DNA of 64,000 nt from Tistrella mobilis (lineage in GTDB: Bacteria > Pseudomonadota > Alphaproteobacteria > Tistrellales > Tistrellaceae), in the NCBI RefSeq assembly GCF_041468085.1, contig NZ_CP121017.1:3103676-3167675 (forward strand), written 5' to 3'. The notes under the pieces are model-generated. The model was given only the letters and a program-made list of their open reading frames with translations, was not told the origin of the DNA and did not search any database. This document shows positions 9,363 to 18,200 of this stretch, in pieces. The position numbers and the translations under genes were made by a program. The first letter of the stretch is position 1, and each line of letters begins with the position of its first letter.

Positions 9363-9477
9363 CGTCACCGGGCGGAACTCGGTCTTGCTCGGGGAAATCG
9401 TGCCCGGGAGATGCCCCCGGGAAGCGGATCGCGGCACAGCCGGCCGGAGCCGGTTCCGCGATGCGGTCTCGTGCCGC

Positions 9478-9690
9478 TCAGTTGCGCTTCGCCTTGCGCG
9501 CCACCACCGGGCGCGCCGGCTCGCGCGGCCGGGTGGCATAGAGCACCAGCAGCACCACGAAGGGCGTCAGCAGGATCGAGAGCAGGAAAGAGACGACGAA
9601 GCCCGGTTTGCGGCCGGCGCCACAGAGGCCGACCATCACCGACATGACGACGTAGATGATGGGGAGCATGAGGCCGGCAGTCGGCGGCAT
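9478..9690 (-). CDS. Small two-helix membrane protein
   Basis: Seventy residues with two hydrophobic segments (LPIIYVVMSVMVGLCGAG and GFVVSFLLSILLTPFVVLLV) joined by a short basic turn, then a basic tail RPVVARKAKRN. GAGAGGAT lies 7-9 nt before the ATG at 9690. I do not recognise a named family, although small proteins with a conserved K/R-x-G-F-xx-S-F-L-L-S second helix are common in proteobacteria. It lies on the same strand as the ABC exporter, 115 nt upstream of it, and 138 nt downstream of the DUF697 gene, so all may share a transcript. Size, helices and a good ribosome binding site make it a likely real gene of unknown function. Confidence 0.65.
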   Translation of the reverse strand: MPPTAGLMLPIIYVVMSVMVGLCGAGRKPGFVVSFLLSILLTPFVVLLVLYATRPREPARPVVARKAKRN

Positions 9691-9828
9691 CGGGATGATC
9701 CTCTCGGTGCGCTGGTCGCAGGACCAGATGCGGCATGGTCAGGCGGCGGATGCCGCCCGCCCCGCCCCGCGGATGCGGCGACGGGAACGGGCGGCTGATC
9801 CGTTGGATCGACATCACTGGGATGGCGA

Positions 9829-10404
9829 TCACGACGCCTTGGTGGCGGCAGGCTTGCCTTCGGCCTTCACGGCGTCGGCCGCGGCCTTCGCGGCCTCGGC
9901 GGTCGACGGGGCATCGGCCTTGGCGGCCTCGAATTCGGCCTTGAAGTGGTCGCGCAGCTGATCCGGGTTGAAGTTCAGCAGCGTGCCGCCGGTCTCGAAG
10001 TGCTGGATGAACACCCGGCCGATGGCATAGGTCACGGCGTAGGACACGGTGGGCGAAACCGCAAGGCCGATGACCGTGCCAACCACCGGCACCGACTTCA
10101 CCAGGCTGGCGACGCCACCGACCAGGCTGGCCGCGGCGGTGCCGGGGACAACGGTGTTGGCCAGCGAGCCGACGATCGCCTTGGCGCGGTTCTCGCTGAA
10201 CGGCACCTCATAGATCTTCGACAGCTCGTAGATCATCTTCACCTGCACGCCCGTGACCAGGGCCACGTCGAGCAGGGGGAAAGGCAGCAGGCCGGCGCCC
10301 GCGCCCCAGAGCGCGCAGCGCTTGACCAGCGAACGCGCATCATCGGCGCGCGCTTCGGGCGTGTAGACATCGGCGGGAGCAGCCGTCACTTCAGCGGTGG
10401 ACAT
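9829..10404 (-). CDS. DUF697 (YcjF-type) membrane-associated protein
   Basis: A protein of 191 residues. The middle carries the DUF697 pattern: KRCALWGAGAGLLPFPLLDV, then VQVKMIYELSKIYEVPFSE, then two glycine-rich hydrophobic stretches that could dip into or cross the membrane. DUF697 occurs in YcjF-like proteins next to GTPases; its biochemical role is not settled. The last 30 residues are Ala/Lys-rich. Of several in-frame starts (10419, 10413, 10404) I chose 10404 because GAGG lies 9 nt upstream. No GTPase partner is adjacent. It could belong to the exporter operon or be an independent envelope-stress gene. Confidence 0.75.
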   Translation of the reverse strand: MSTAEVTAAPADVYTPEARADDARSLVKRCALWGAGAGLLPFPLLDVALVTGVQVKMIYELSKIYEVPFSENRAKAIVGSLANTVVPGTAAASLVGGVASLVKSVPVVGTVIGLAVSPTVSYAVTYAIGRVFIQHFETGGTLLNFNPDQLRDHFKAEFEAAKADAPSTAEAAKAAADAVKAEGKPAATKAS

Positions 10405-10496
10405 CGATCGCATCCTCATCCAGGGGCCCGGACCAGTCTTGCCGGGATCGGTCGGTAGGTCGGAAGGGGGGGAAGGGACGACAGCCCGTCGTGGGA

Positions 10497-10550
10497 CAGT
10501 ACCGTACGGGAAGACGGCGCCCGGCGGGCAAGGTCGTCCGTACCATACTG
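10497..10550. repeat. Imperfect inverted repeat between DUF697 and RND genes
   Basis: Arms CAGTACCGTACGG (10497-10509) and CCGTACCATACTG (10538-10550) pair at 11 of 13 positions around a 28-nt centre. The 271-bp gap holding it separates the start of the DUF697 gene from the end of the RND pump gene, both on the minus strand. It could be a regulator site for the DUF697 promoter or an RNA stem. A second, weaker hairpin, CGGGT-N7-ACCCG at 10653-10669, lies just after the pump stop codon and could help terminate that transcript; no T-run follows it. Confidence 0.3.
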
Positions 10551-10675
10551 ATGATCCACGCAGAGCGTGCCATTCTTCCTCTGAAACGCCAACGGAATTC
10601 CCGGGGACACCCGGCTCCGCCGGCGGTACGCCATCTGGAGGGCATCCGGCGGCGGGTATTTCACACCCGACGTCG

Positions 10676-13600
10676 TCATGATGCCGCCCGATCCTTCAAT
10701 CTCTGCTGCAGCAGCGCATCGGGCGGTGGTGGCTCCACCAGCACCTTGCGCCGCTTCCGCGAGATCAGAGTATAAACCGCAGGTATGACGAACAGCGACA
10801 CGAACGTACCGAAGGTCATACCGCCGACGATCACCCAGCCCAGTTCCCGGCGCCCGCCGGCGCCGGCGCCGGTGGCGATGGCCAGCGGCACCGCGCCCAG
10901 CACGGTCGCGATCGTGGTCATGATGATCGGCCGCAAACGGGTCTCGGCCGCCTCGATCACCGCCTCGGTCCGGTCGCGGCCGGCATCGCGCAGCTGGTTG
11001 GCGAATTCGGTGATCAGGATGCCGTGCTTGGCGATCAGGCCGATCAGGGTCACGAAGCCGATGAAGCTGTAGATGTTCAGCCCGCCGCCGGTCTCGCCCA
11101 GGGTGAAGATTGCCCCGGCCACCGCCAGCGGCGCCACCGCCAGCACGATCACCGGGTCGCGGAAACTTTCGAACTGGGCGGCCAGCATGAAGAAGATGAA
11201 CACCAGCGCCAGCAGCAGCACCAGCCCGGCCGAACCGCTTTCCTGCGACGCGGTCGCGGCGTCGCCCGCCAGCACCGTCTTCATGCCCGGCTGCAGCACC
11301 TCGCCCATCAGCGGCATCAGCGCCTGGAAGGCTTCGGCCAGCTGATGACCGGGGGCGACCGCCGCCGTGAAGGTGGCCGAGCGCAGCCCGTCGGTGTGCT
11401 CCAGCGTGTCGGCGCCGACGGTCCGGCGCAGCTCCACGAAATCGCGCAACGGCAGCGGATCGACACTCTTGCCGCGGATTTCCAGCGTGTTGATCGTCTC
11501 CACCTGGCCCCGCCATTCCGGCGGCAGGTCGATGATCACCTTGTAGAGTTCGCCGCGGTTGGTGAAGGTGGAAACCGGGTTGCCGCCCAGCGCCGCCTGC
11601 AGCGTGTCGCCCAGCGCGGTTGCCGTCACCCCCTGCTCGCCCGCGCCGTCGCGGTCCAGCGTCACCTCCAGCTGCGGCCGGTCCAGTTCCAGGCTGGAGG
11701 CCGGGTCCGCGATCGACGGCAGCTCGCGCGCTTTCGTCACCAGCCGGTCCATGGTCCGGGCCAGATCGTCATAGCTGCCCGTGGTGGTGATCATCAGCTG
11801 GATCGGCCGCGAACTGCCGCCACCCCCCAGCGGGCTGACCTGCAGCACGTCGATCCGCAGGCCCGGGATCGCCGCCAGCAGCGGCTTCAGCGCATCGCCG
11901 ATCTCGGTCGCGCTCCGGCTGCGCTCGGCCCAGGGCTTCAGCAGCAGATAGGCGCTGGCGGCGGACGGCTTCGGGCTGCCCAGCAGGGTCAGCACGCCGG
12001 AGGCCTCGGGCACGCTCTTCAGAACCGCCTCCACCCGGGCGACCTCGTCCTGAAGGTGGTCGAGGGTCGAGGTGCCGCGCGCCTCGATATCGAACAGGAT
12101 ATAGCCCTGATCCTCGACCGGGGCGAAGGCGAAGTTCAGCCGGCTGGTGGCCGAGAAGCCGATATAGAGTGCGGCGATCACGCCCAGCAGCACCAGCCAG
12201 CGCCGGTGCAGCAGCCAGCCCAGCAGGCGGCCATAGAGGCGGGCGAGTGCTTCGCTCGCCCGCTCCACCCGCCGGGCATAGCCGTGTTCGGCCCGTGCAC
12301 CGATCAGCCGCGCGCACATCATCGGCGAGAGCGTGCGGGCGATGAAGCCCGAGATCAGCACGGCGCCCGCCAGGGTGAAGGCGAATTCCCGGAACAGCAT
12401 GCCGATCTGGCCGCCGACCAGACCGATGGGCGCAAAGACCGCCGCAAGCGTCAGCGTGGTCGCGATCACCGCGAAGCCGATTTCGCGGCTGCCGAGGAAC
12501 GACGCGGTGAAGGCGTCGAGCCCGTCATCGACATGGCGCTGGACATTCTCGATCTCGACGATCGCGTCATCGACCACAAGACCGATCGCCAGCACCACCG
12601 CCATCAGCGTCAGGGTGTTGATGCTGAAATCCATCGCCGCCATCAGCCCCAGCGTGCCCAAGAGCGACAGCGGGATGGTGACGAGCGCGATGGCGCTTGA
12701 GCGCAGAGAGCCCAGGAAGATGACCACCACGCCCAGCACCAGGGCGACCGCGATCGCAATCGTCTCGAACACCTCGTGCACCGAGGCATCGATATAGATC
12801 GTGCTGTCGAAGGCGATCTCCAGCCGGAAGCCGCCCGGCAATCCGGCCTGCAGGGCCGGCAGTTCCGCCTTTACCAGCTTCGCGATGTCGAGCGGGTTGG
12901 CCGTGCTTTGCGGCACGATGCCGACCGCGACCACGTCGCGGCCGTCGAAACGGATGGCGTTGTCCAGGCTTTCAGGCCCCACCTCCGCCCGGCCCAGATC
13001 GGAAATGCGCACCAGATAGCCCGGCTCGGCACGCACCACCAGACGGTCGAATTCGGCCGCGGTCGACAGCGCCCCTTCCACCACCACATCCGTGCGGTCG
13101 GTGCGGGTGCGGATTTCGCCGCCGGGCACATCGGCATTCTGGGCGACGATCGCCGCCCGGACATCGCCGATGGTGATGCCGTAAGAGGCCAGGCGGATCG
13201 GGTCGAGCACGATGCGGATGGCATAGCGCCGCTCGCCCAGCAAGGTTGCCTGGGCCACGCCGTCCAGGGCCGAAATCCGGGGGAGCAGCAGGCGGTTGGC
13301 GGTATCGCTGATCTCCAGCGCATCATGATTGTCGCTCGCCACCGTCAGGAACATGATCGGCTGGGCATCGAGCGACTGCTGTGCCACCACCGGCGCCCGC
13401 GCCGCCTGGGGCAGCGTATCGGTGAGCGGCGCCACCTTGTTGCGCACCTCGTTGGCGAGCAGCAGCCCGTCGAGCCCCAGGCGGAACTGGATCTGGACCA
13501 GCGACATGCCGGCCCGGCTCTGGGACGTGATCTGCTGCACGCCGGAAATGCCTGACACCGCCTGTTCGATCGGCGTCGTCAGCTGGCGCTCGACCTGTTC

Positions 13601-13768
13601 GGCCGCCGCCCCCGGATAGACCGTGGTGATGGTGACATAGGGAAAATCCATCGCCGGCAGCTGACGGATGGACAGGTGGTCGAGCGCATAAAGCCCCAGC
13701 AGCGCCAGGATCAGGTTGATCACGATCGCGAAGACCGGCCGGCGGATGCAGAGGTCGGAGATCAGCAT
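10676..13768 (-). CDS. RND multidrug efflux pump, inner-membrane transporter (HAE-1 type)
   Basis: A 1030-residue AcrB/MdtB-like pump, full length for the family. It starts MLISDLCIRRPVFAIVINLI (first membrane helix), has the PAMDFPYVTITTVYPGA segment of the porter domain, and in helix 4 the proton-relay pair D-D in AIGLVVDDAIVEIENVQRH. The second half repeats the layout (helices near GAIFTLGETGGGLNIYSFIG). Such trimeric pumps drive drugs, detergents or natural products out of the periplasm with proton import. The start codon overlaps the adaptor's stop as TGATG, so it is translated by coupling. The operon diverges from the synthetase operon across a 339-bp gap, which suggests shared control and a role in export or self-protection. 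Confidence 0.93.
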   Translation of the reverse strand: MLISDLCIRRPVFAIVINLILALLGLYALDHLSIRQLPAMDFPYVTITTVYPGAAAEQVERQLTTPIEQAVSGISGVQQITSQSRAGMSLVQIQFRLGLDGLLLANEVRNKVAPLTDTLPQAARAPVVAQQSLDAQPIMFLTVASDNHDALEISDTANRLLLPRISALDGVAQATLLGERRYAIRIVLDPIRLASYGITIGDVRAAIVAQNADVPGGEIRTRTDRTDVVVEGALSTAAEFDRLVVRAEPGYLVRISDLGRAEVGPESLDNAIRFDGRDVVAVGIVPQSTANPLDIAKLVKAELPALQAGLPGGFRLEIAFDSTIYIDASVHEVFETIAIAVALVLGVVVIFLGSLRSSAIALVTIPLSLLGTLGLMAAMDFSINTLTLMAVVLAIGLVVDDAIVEIENVQRHVDDGLDAFTASFLGSREIGFAVIATTLTLAAVFAPIGLVGGQIGMLFREFAFTLAGAVLISGFIARTLSPMMCARLIGARAEHGYARRVERASEALARLYGRLLGWLLHRRWLVLLGVIAALYIGFSATSRLNFAFAPVEDQGYILFDIEARGTSTLDHLQDEVARVEAVLKSVPEASGVLTLLGSPKPSAASAYLLLKPWAERSRSATEIGDALKPLLAAIPGLRIDVLQVSPLGGGGSSRPIQLMITTTGSYDDLARTMDRLVTKARELPSIADPASSLELDRPQLEVTLDRDGAGEQGVTATALGDTLQAALGGNPVSTFTNRGELYKVIIDLPPEWRGQVETINTLEIRGKSVDPLPLRDFVELRRTVGADTLEHTDGLRSATFTAAVAPGHQLAEAFQALMPLMGEVLQPGMKTVLAGDAATASQESGSAGLVLLLALVFIFFMLAAQFESFRDPVIVLAVAPLAVAGAIFTLGETGGGLNIYSFIGFVTLIGLIAKHGILITEFANQLRDAGRDRTEAVIEAAETRLRPIIMTTIATVLGAVPLAIATGAGAGGRRELGWVIVGGMTFGTFVSLFVIPAVYTLISRKRRKVLVEPPPPDALLQQRLKDRAAS

Positions 13769-14901
13769 CAGCCGGCCCCGCCCGCCGGTACCGGGTCGAT
13801 GCGCATGCCGTCTTCGACCTTGAACTGGCCTTCGACGATGACGGGCGTGCCGGCATCCAGCCCGGTCACGATTTCCACCGTACCGCCGTCGCCATCGGCG
13901 CCGATGGTCACCGGGCGGCGAACGGCCTTGCCGTTCTCTGCGACATAGACGTAATCGCCGGACAGCGACGACATCACCGCCGGACGCGGCACCAGCACCG
14001 CCCCCGCCCGGCTGTCGAGCAGCAGATCGACATTGACGAACAGACCCGGATGGATCGGCCGGCCGCCGATCTCGGCCTCGCTCAATTCGGCACGGAGCAG
14101 GATGCTGCGGCTGTCGGGTTCGATCGACGGATCGACCAGCGTCACCCGGCCCCGGATCGGGTCCGGCCCCAGGCTGTGGGAGGACAGCGTGACGGGCAGG
14201 CCGGTTTTCAGCCGCGGCAGCAGTTTTTCCGACACCCGGAACGTCACCCGCAGGCGGGAGCGGTCCTCGACCGTCAGCGCCTCCTCGCCGGGGGAGAGAA
14301 AGCTGCCGACTTCGATCTTGCGGGTGCCGGCGACGCCGTCGATGGGCGCGCGCAGGGTCAGCAGGTCAAGCTGGGTCTGCTTCACCTCCAGCGCCGCCCG
14401 CGACGCCGCGACGGCGGCACGCGACCGGTCGATATCGGCGCGGGATTTGGTGCCGCGGCGGCCCAGCTCTTCGTCGCGCGTCAGATTCTGGGCGTCCAGC
14501 GCCGCGGTCGCCCTGGCGCTGGCAAGCTCGGCCTCGGCCACGCGGCGGTCCAGCCGCACCAGGGGCTGGCCCTGCCGCACCGGCTCTCCCTCGCGGAACA
14601 GCACCTCGACCACATGGCCGCCGGACTGGGGCGACAGCACGATACGCGCGACCGGCTCGACCGTGCCGAAAGTGATCAGGCGATCATGGGCCGTGCCGCG
14701 GCCGGCATCCGCCACACCCACCTTCATCGGCGGTGCAGCGGGGGCCTGCACGGGCGGGGCCGCGGCGGTTCCATCCGCCGCCGGGGTCCGGGAGGCACCC
14801 GGTGCCGGCATGCCGGGCACAAGACCGGCCTGCCAGGCCCAGCCGGCAGCACCCGCCAGGCCTGCAATGATCACCAGGGTGATCCAGCCTCTCGCCCTCA
14901 T
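13768..14901 (-). CDS. RND efflux adaptor (membrane fusion protein)
   Basis: A periplasmic adaptor of 377 residues that links the RND pump to an outer-membrane channel. An N-terminal membrane anchor (WITLVIIAGLAGAAGWAWQA) is followed by a Pro/Ala-rich linker, a lipoyl-like half motif (GGHVVEVLFREGEPVRQGQP), an alpha-helical hairpin and a beta-barrel domain. I chose the start at 14901, where GGGAGAGG sits just upstream and the anchor begins; the frame stays open to 14970. No outer-membrane channel gene is adjacent, so a TolC-like partner must come from elsewhere. It is the first gene of the pump operon, transcribed away from the synthetase genes. Confidence 0.92.
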   Translation of the reverse strand: MRARGWITLVIIAGLAGAAGWAWQAGLVPGMPAPGASRTPAADGTAAAPPVQAPAAPPMKVGVADAGRGTAHDRLITFGTVEPVARIVLSPQSGGHVVEVLFREGEPVRQGQPLVRLDRRVAEAELASARATAALDAQNLTRDEELGRRGTKSRADIDRSRAAVAASRAALEVKQTQLDLLTLRAPIDGVAGTRKIEVGSFLSPGEEALTVEDRSRLRVTFRVSEKLLPRLKTGLPVTLSSHSLGPDPIRGRVTLVDPSIEPDSRSILLRAELSEAEIGGRPIHPGLFVNVDLLLDSRAGAVLVPRPAVMSSLSGDYVYVAENGKAVRRPVTIGADGDGGTVEIVTGLDAGTPVIVEGQFKVEDGMRIDPVPAGGAG

Positions 14902-15240
14902 CCCTCTCCCCTGCCGCGACGCAACACACCGCGAACGGTCACCGGTACGGGGTGGAGGGTGACACGACATGGCATCACCTGTCTACCGAACCGCAACCAA
15001 AAATCCACTTGCACGGGAATATCTCCCGTCCTACCAATGAGCGCAACTTCATGGGCACCGAAACTGTGGCAGAATGCACCGTGCCGGGCCCATGGTCATC
15101 GATAGCAGGATCTGCGGCCGCCTTCACCTCTGCGCCTTTCGCCGATAAACGACCATCGACCGAAAGACCTCCAGGCAGGTTGCCGTATCGCCAGAGCCGC
15201 GCCTATCATCGCTCGATCACCAGCGGAATGAAGACTGCCG
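14902..15240. promoter_or_regulatory. Divergent promoter region of the RND operon and the synthetase operon
   Basis: This gap of 339 bases has no convincing gene; short frames across it are not supported by codon bias. It must hold the start signals for both the minus-strand pump operon and the plus-strand synthetase operon. It is visibly more AT-rich than the flanking genes. The clearest element is the 17-bp dyad listed separately. No strong sigma-70 pair, riboswitch or classical regulator box stands out. The first synthetase gene has only a weak GGA about 16 nt before its ATG. Confidence 0.6.
15013..15029. promoter_or_regulatory. Perfect dyad, candidate operator
   Basis: ACGGGA-ATATC-TCCCGT is a perfect 6-bp inverted repeat around a 5-nt AT-rich centre. 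It lies about 110 nt from the pump adaptor start and 210 nt from the first synthetase start. TTGCAC at 15009-15014 and TACCAA at 15032-15037, spaced 17 nt, could be a weak promoter for the synthetase genes, which would put the dyad in its spacer, where a repressor would act. Both hexamers match the consensus only three times in six, so this is a suggestion. No regulator gene is visible nearby. Confidence 0.3.
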
Positions 15241-18200
15241 ATGACCGCGCAACATTTCGTCGCACATCAGAATATCTGGCTGGATGAGCGGCTGAATACC
15301 GGGCCGGGGTCATATCACATCGGTGGATATGTTGAACTCCGTGGTCCCCTCGATATCGATGTCTTCCGCACGGCATTGAAGGCGGTGGCGGTGGCGCATG
15401 CGGGCCTGCATATGCAGCCGGTGCCCGAAGGGGATGGCTTCCGCCTTCTCGTAAGACAAGACACTTTTCCATCACATGACATGGTCGACCTGTCGCAGGA
15501 GGGCAATCCTGTGGCAGTTGCGAACGCACAGATGGCAGCGGATTTCCGCCGGCCATTCCCGGCGGGCGCCCCCCTGTTCAGGTGGGGGTTGATACGCCTC
15601 GCCGCCGACCGCCATTTCTGGACCAAGACCTATCATCATCTGATCGTCGACGGCCACGCGATCTCCCGGATCGTGCAGGATGCCGCACATGCATACACCT
15701 CCCTGCTCGCCGGCCGCGAGCCCGGCCTTGCCGGCAGCAACCCGCTGGCGACCGGTGACCCGCTGGCCGGCGACGGCGTGTCGGCACGGCGCTACTGGTC
15801 GACGGTCCTGGCCGCGGCACCGGCGACGCTCAACCCGGTACCTCCCCTGCCTCCACCGGATCCGGAGGCCCCGGATCCGGCGGCTCCCGGGCGGCGGACC
15901 CGGATCAGGCTGGACCGCCGGATCTATGACGGCCTCGGGCGTCTGGCCTCAGGCGCCGGCGCCGGCCTGCCGCAGCTGCTTCTGGTGCTGGCCTCTGCCG
16001 CCCTGCTCCGCCGGGCAGGCCGGGAGGCCCTGGTCGCCGGCCTGCCGGTCGCCAACCGGCCCACCGCCGCCCACAAGGCAGCCGTGGGCCTGTTCGCCAC
16101 CATGCAGCCCGCGATCGTGGCGATCGGCGCGGCCGACCGGCCGCTCGACGTCGCGGCCGCCCTGGCCCGCACCATGCGCAGCGCCTATCGCCATCGCAGC
16201 ATCGCCTTCGCCGAACAGGCCGCGATGCTGGCAGCCGTGCGCGGCCGGGGCACGCCCGCCTTCGACATCACCCTGTCGTTCGAGCCGCATGACTACGACG
16301 CCCGCTTCGGCCCGGCAACGGCCACCGCCCATACCCTGTCCACCGGGCGCGAGCCGCATCCGCTGTCGGTCTTCGTGCGCGATTATCACGACGGCGCGGC
16401 CGTCACCATCGATCTGGACTGGCGCAGCGACGTGTTCGCCGCAGACGAGATCCCCCTGCTGATTGCGCGTTTCGAACATCTCTGCCGTCAGCTCCTGGAC
16501 CAACCCGCAGCGCCGCTCGGCCAGCTCGACCGGCCGGACGCGGCAACCCTCGCCCGGCTGCGGGAGCTGGGCCGCGGTCGGCCGCCGCATGCGGGCGATC
16601 TTGCGCCCCTCACCGCGGCGATCGTCGCCCGGGCTGCCATGTCGCCCGCGGCATGCGCGGTGGTCGATGCCGCAACCGGCGACCATCTCGACTATGCCGG
16701 GCTCGTCGCCCGCGCCCGCCGCCGTGCGGCAGCGCTGCAAGAGGCCGGTGCCGGCCCTGAAACCGTCATCGCTCTCGCGCATGCCCCCGGGGTCGGGGGC
16801 GTGATCTCGCTGCTGGCCGTCTCGATGGCGGGTGCCGCCTGGCTGCCGCTGGATCCCGAGGACCCGCCCGTACGCCGCGCCGCCATTCTGGATCAGGCCC
16901 GCCCCCTGCTGGTGCTCGACGATGCATCGGCCGTCGGTCTCGATGCGGCCATGACGGCCGATGCCCGACCGGTCGCACGGCCGGTTCATCCCGAACAACT
17001 GGCCTATGTGCTGTTCACCTCGGGCTCGACCGGCACGCCCAAACCCGTCGCCGTGCCGCACCGGGCCCTGGCCATGCACATGGCCTGGATGGGCCGGCGC
17101 TATCCGCTTGGCCCCGGCGATGTCGTCCTGCAGAAGACCCCGGCCGGCTTCGATGCCTCGATCTGGGAGTTCTGGGCGCCCCTGATGGCGGGGGCGCGGC
17201 TGGTGCTGGCGCCGACCGGCAGCCATCGCGACCCCGAGACGATCGGGCGCCTTGCCGCAGATCATGGCGTCACCATCCTTCAGGCCACACCGACGCTGAT
17301 CGATGCGCTGGCCGCGAGCGGCGCACTTGCCCGGGCCACGGGGCTGCGCCGGCTGTTCGCGGGCGGCGAGATCCTGAGATCCGCCACCATCGCCGCCGCC
17401 CGCGCCGCCTTGCCCGCCGATGCGGTGCTGATCAATCTCTACGGCCCCACCGAATGCTGCATCGACGCCTCGGCCGCGGACATTCCGGCAACGGCCGCCG
17501 GCCCGGCACCGCTGGGCGCCCCCGTCGACGGCGCCAGCCTGCAGGTGATCGATGCCGCGGGCGACCCGGTCGGCCCCGGTGTCGCCGGTGAACTCGCCAT
17601 CGGCGGCCTGGCGGTCGGGCGCGGCTATCACGGCGATCCGGTGCGCACGGCCCTGGCCTTCCGGCCGGACCCGGAGGCGGCGTTCCCCGGTGCGCGGCGC
17701 TATCTGACCGGCGATCGCGTCCGCCGCACCGAGGCCGGCCAGCTGCTGCCGCTCGGCCGGATCGACGGCCAGCTCAAGCTCGGCGGCCGACGGATCGAGC
17801 CGGGGGAGATCGAAGCCGCGCTCATGGCCCATCCCGCCATCGCCCAGGCCGGCGTGGCCCTGCTGCCTGCAACCGACAGCGCCGCCCTCCGGCTCGGCGC
17901 GCTGATCGTGCTCCGTCCCGGTGCACCCGCTCCCCTGCCGGACGACCTGCGCCACCATCTGGCGGGCCGCCTGCCGGCCGTGCTCCACCCGGCGGTCATC
18001 ACCGTCGCAGACCGGCTGCCGCTGTCGCGGTCCGGCAAGCTCGACCGCCGGGCACTCTGCCTGGCGATCGCCGCCGACGCACCCGCCATGCCCGCCCGTG
18101 CCCGTGTCGACGGCCCTCTCCAGGCCGAGATTGCCGCAATCTGGGCAGAGGTGCTCGATCTGCCGATGCCGGGTGCGGGGGACGACTTCTTCGCCCTCGG

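Noticed and set aside
9363-9539. A 59-residue extension of the ABC exporter.
   Set aside because: It is Arg/Pro-rich, overlaps the small membrane protein gene, and the transporter pattern begins at MPLIEL.
14950-15287. A 111-codon frame across the divergent promoter region and the first synthetase start.
   Set aside because: There is no codon bias, no family, and it overlaps the start of the clear synthetase gene in another frame.
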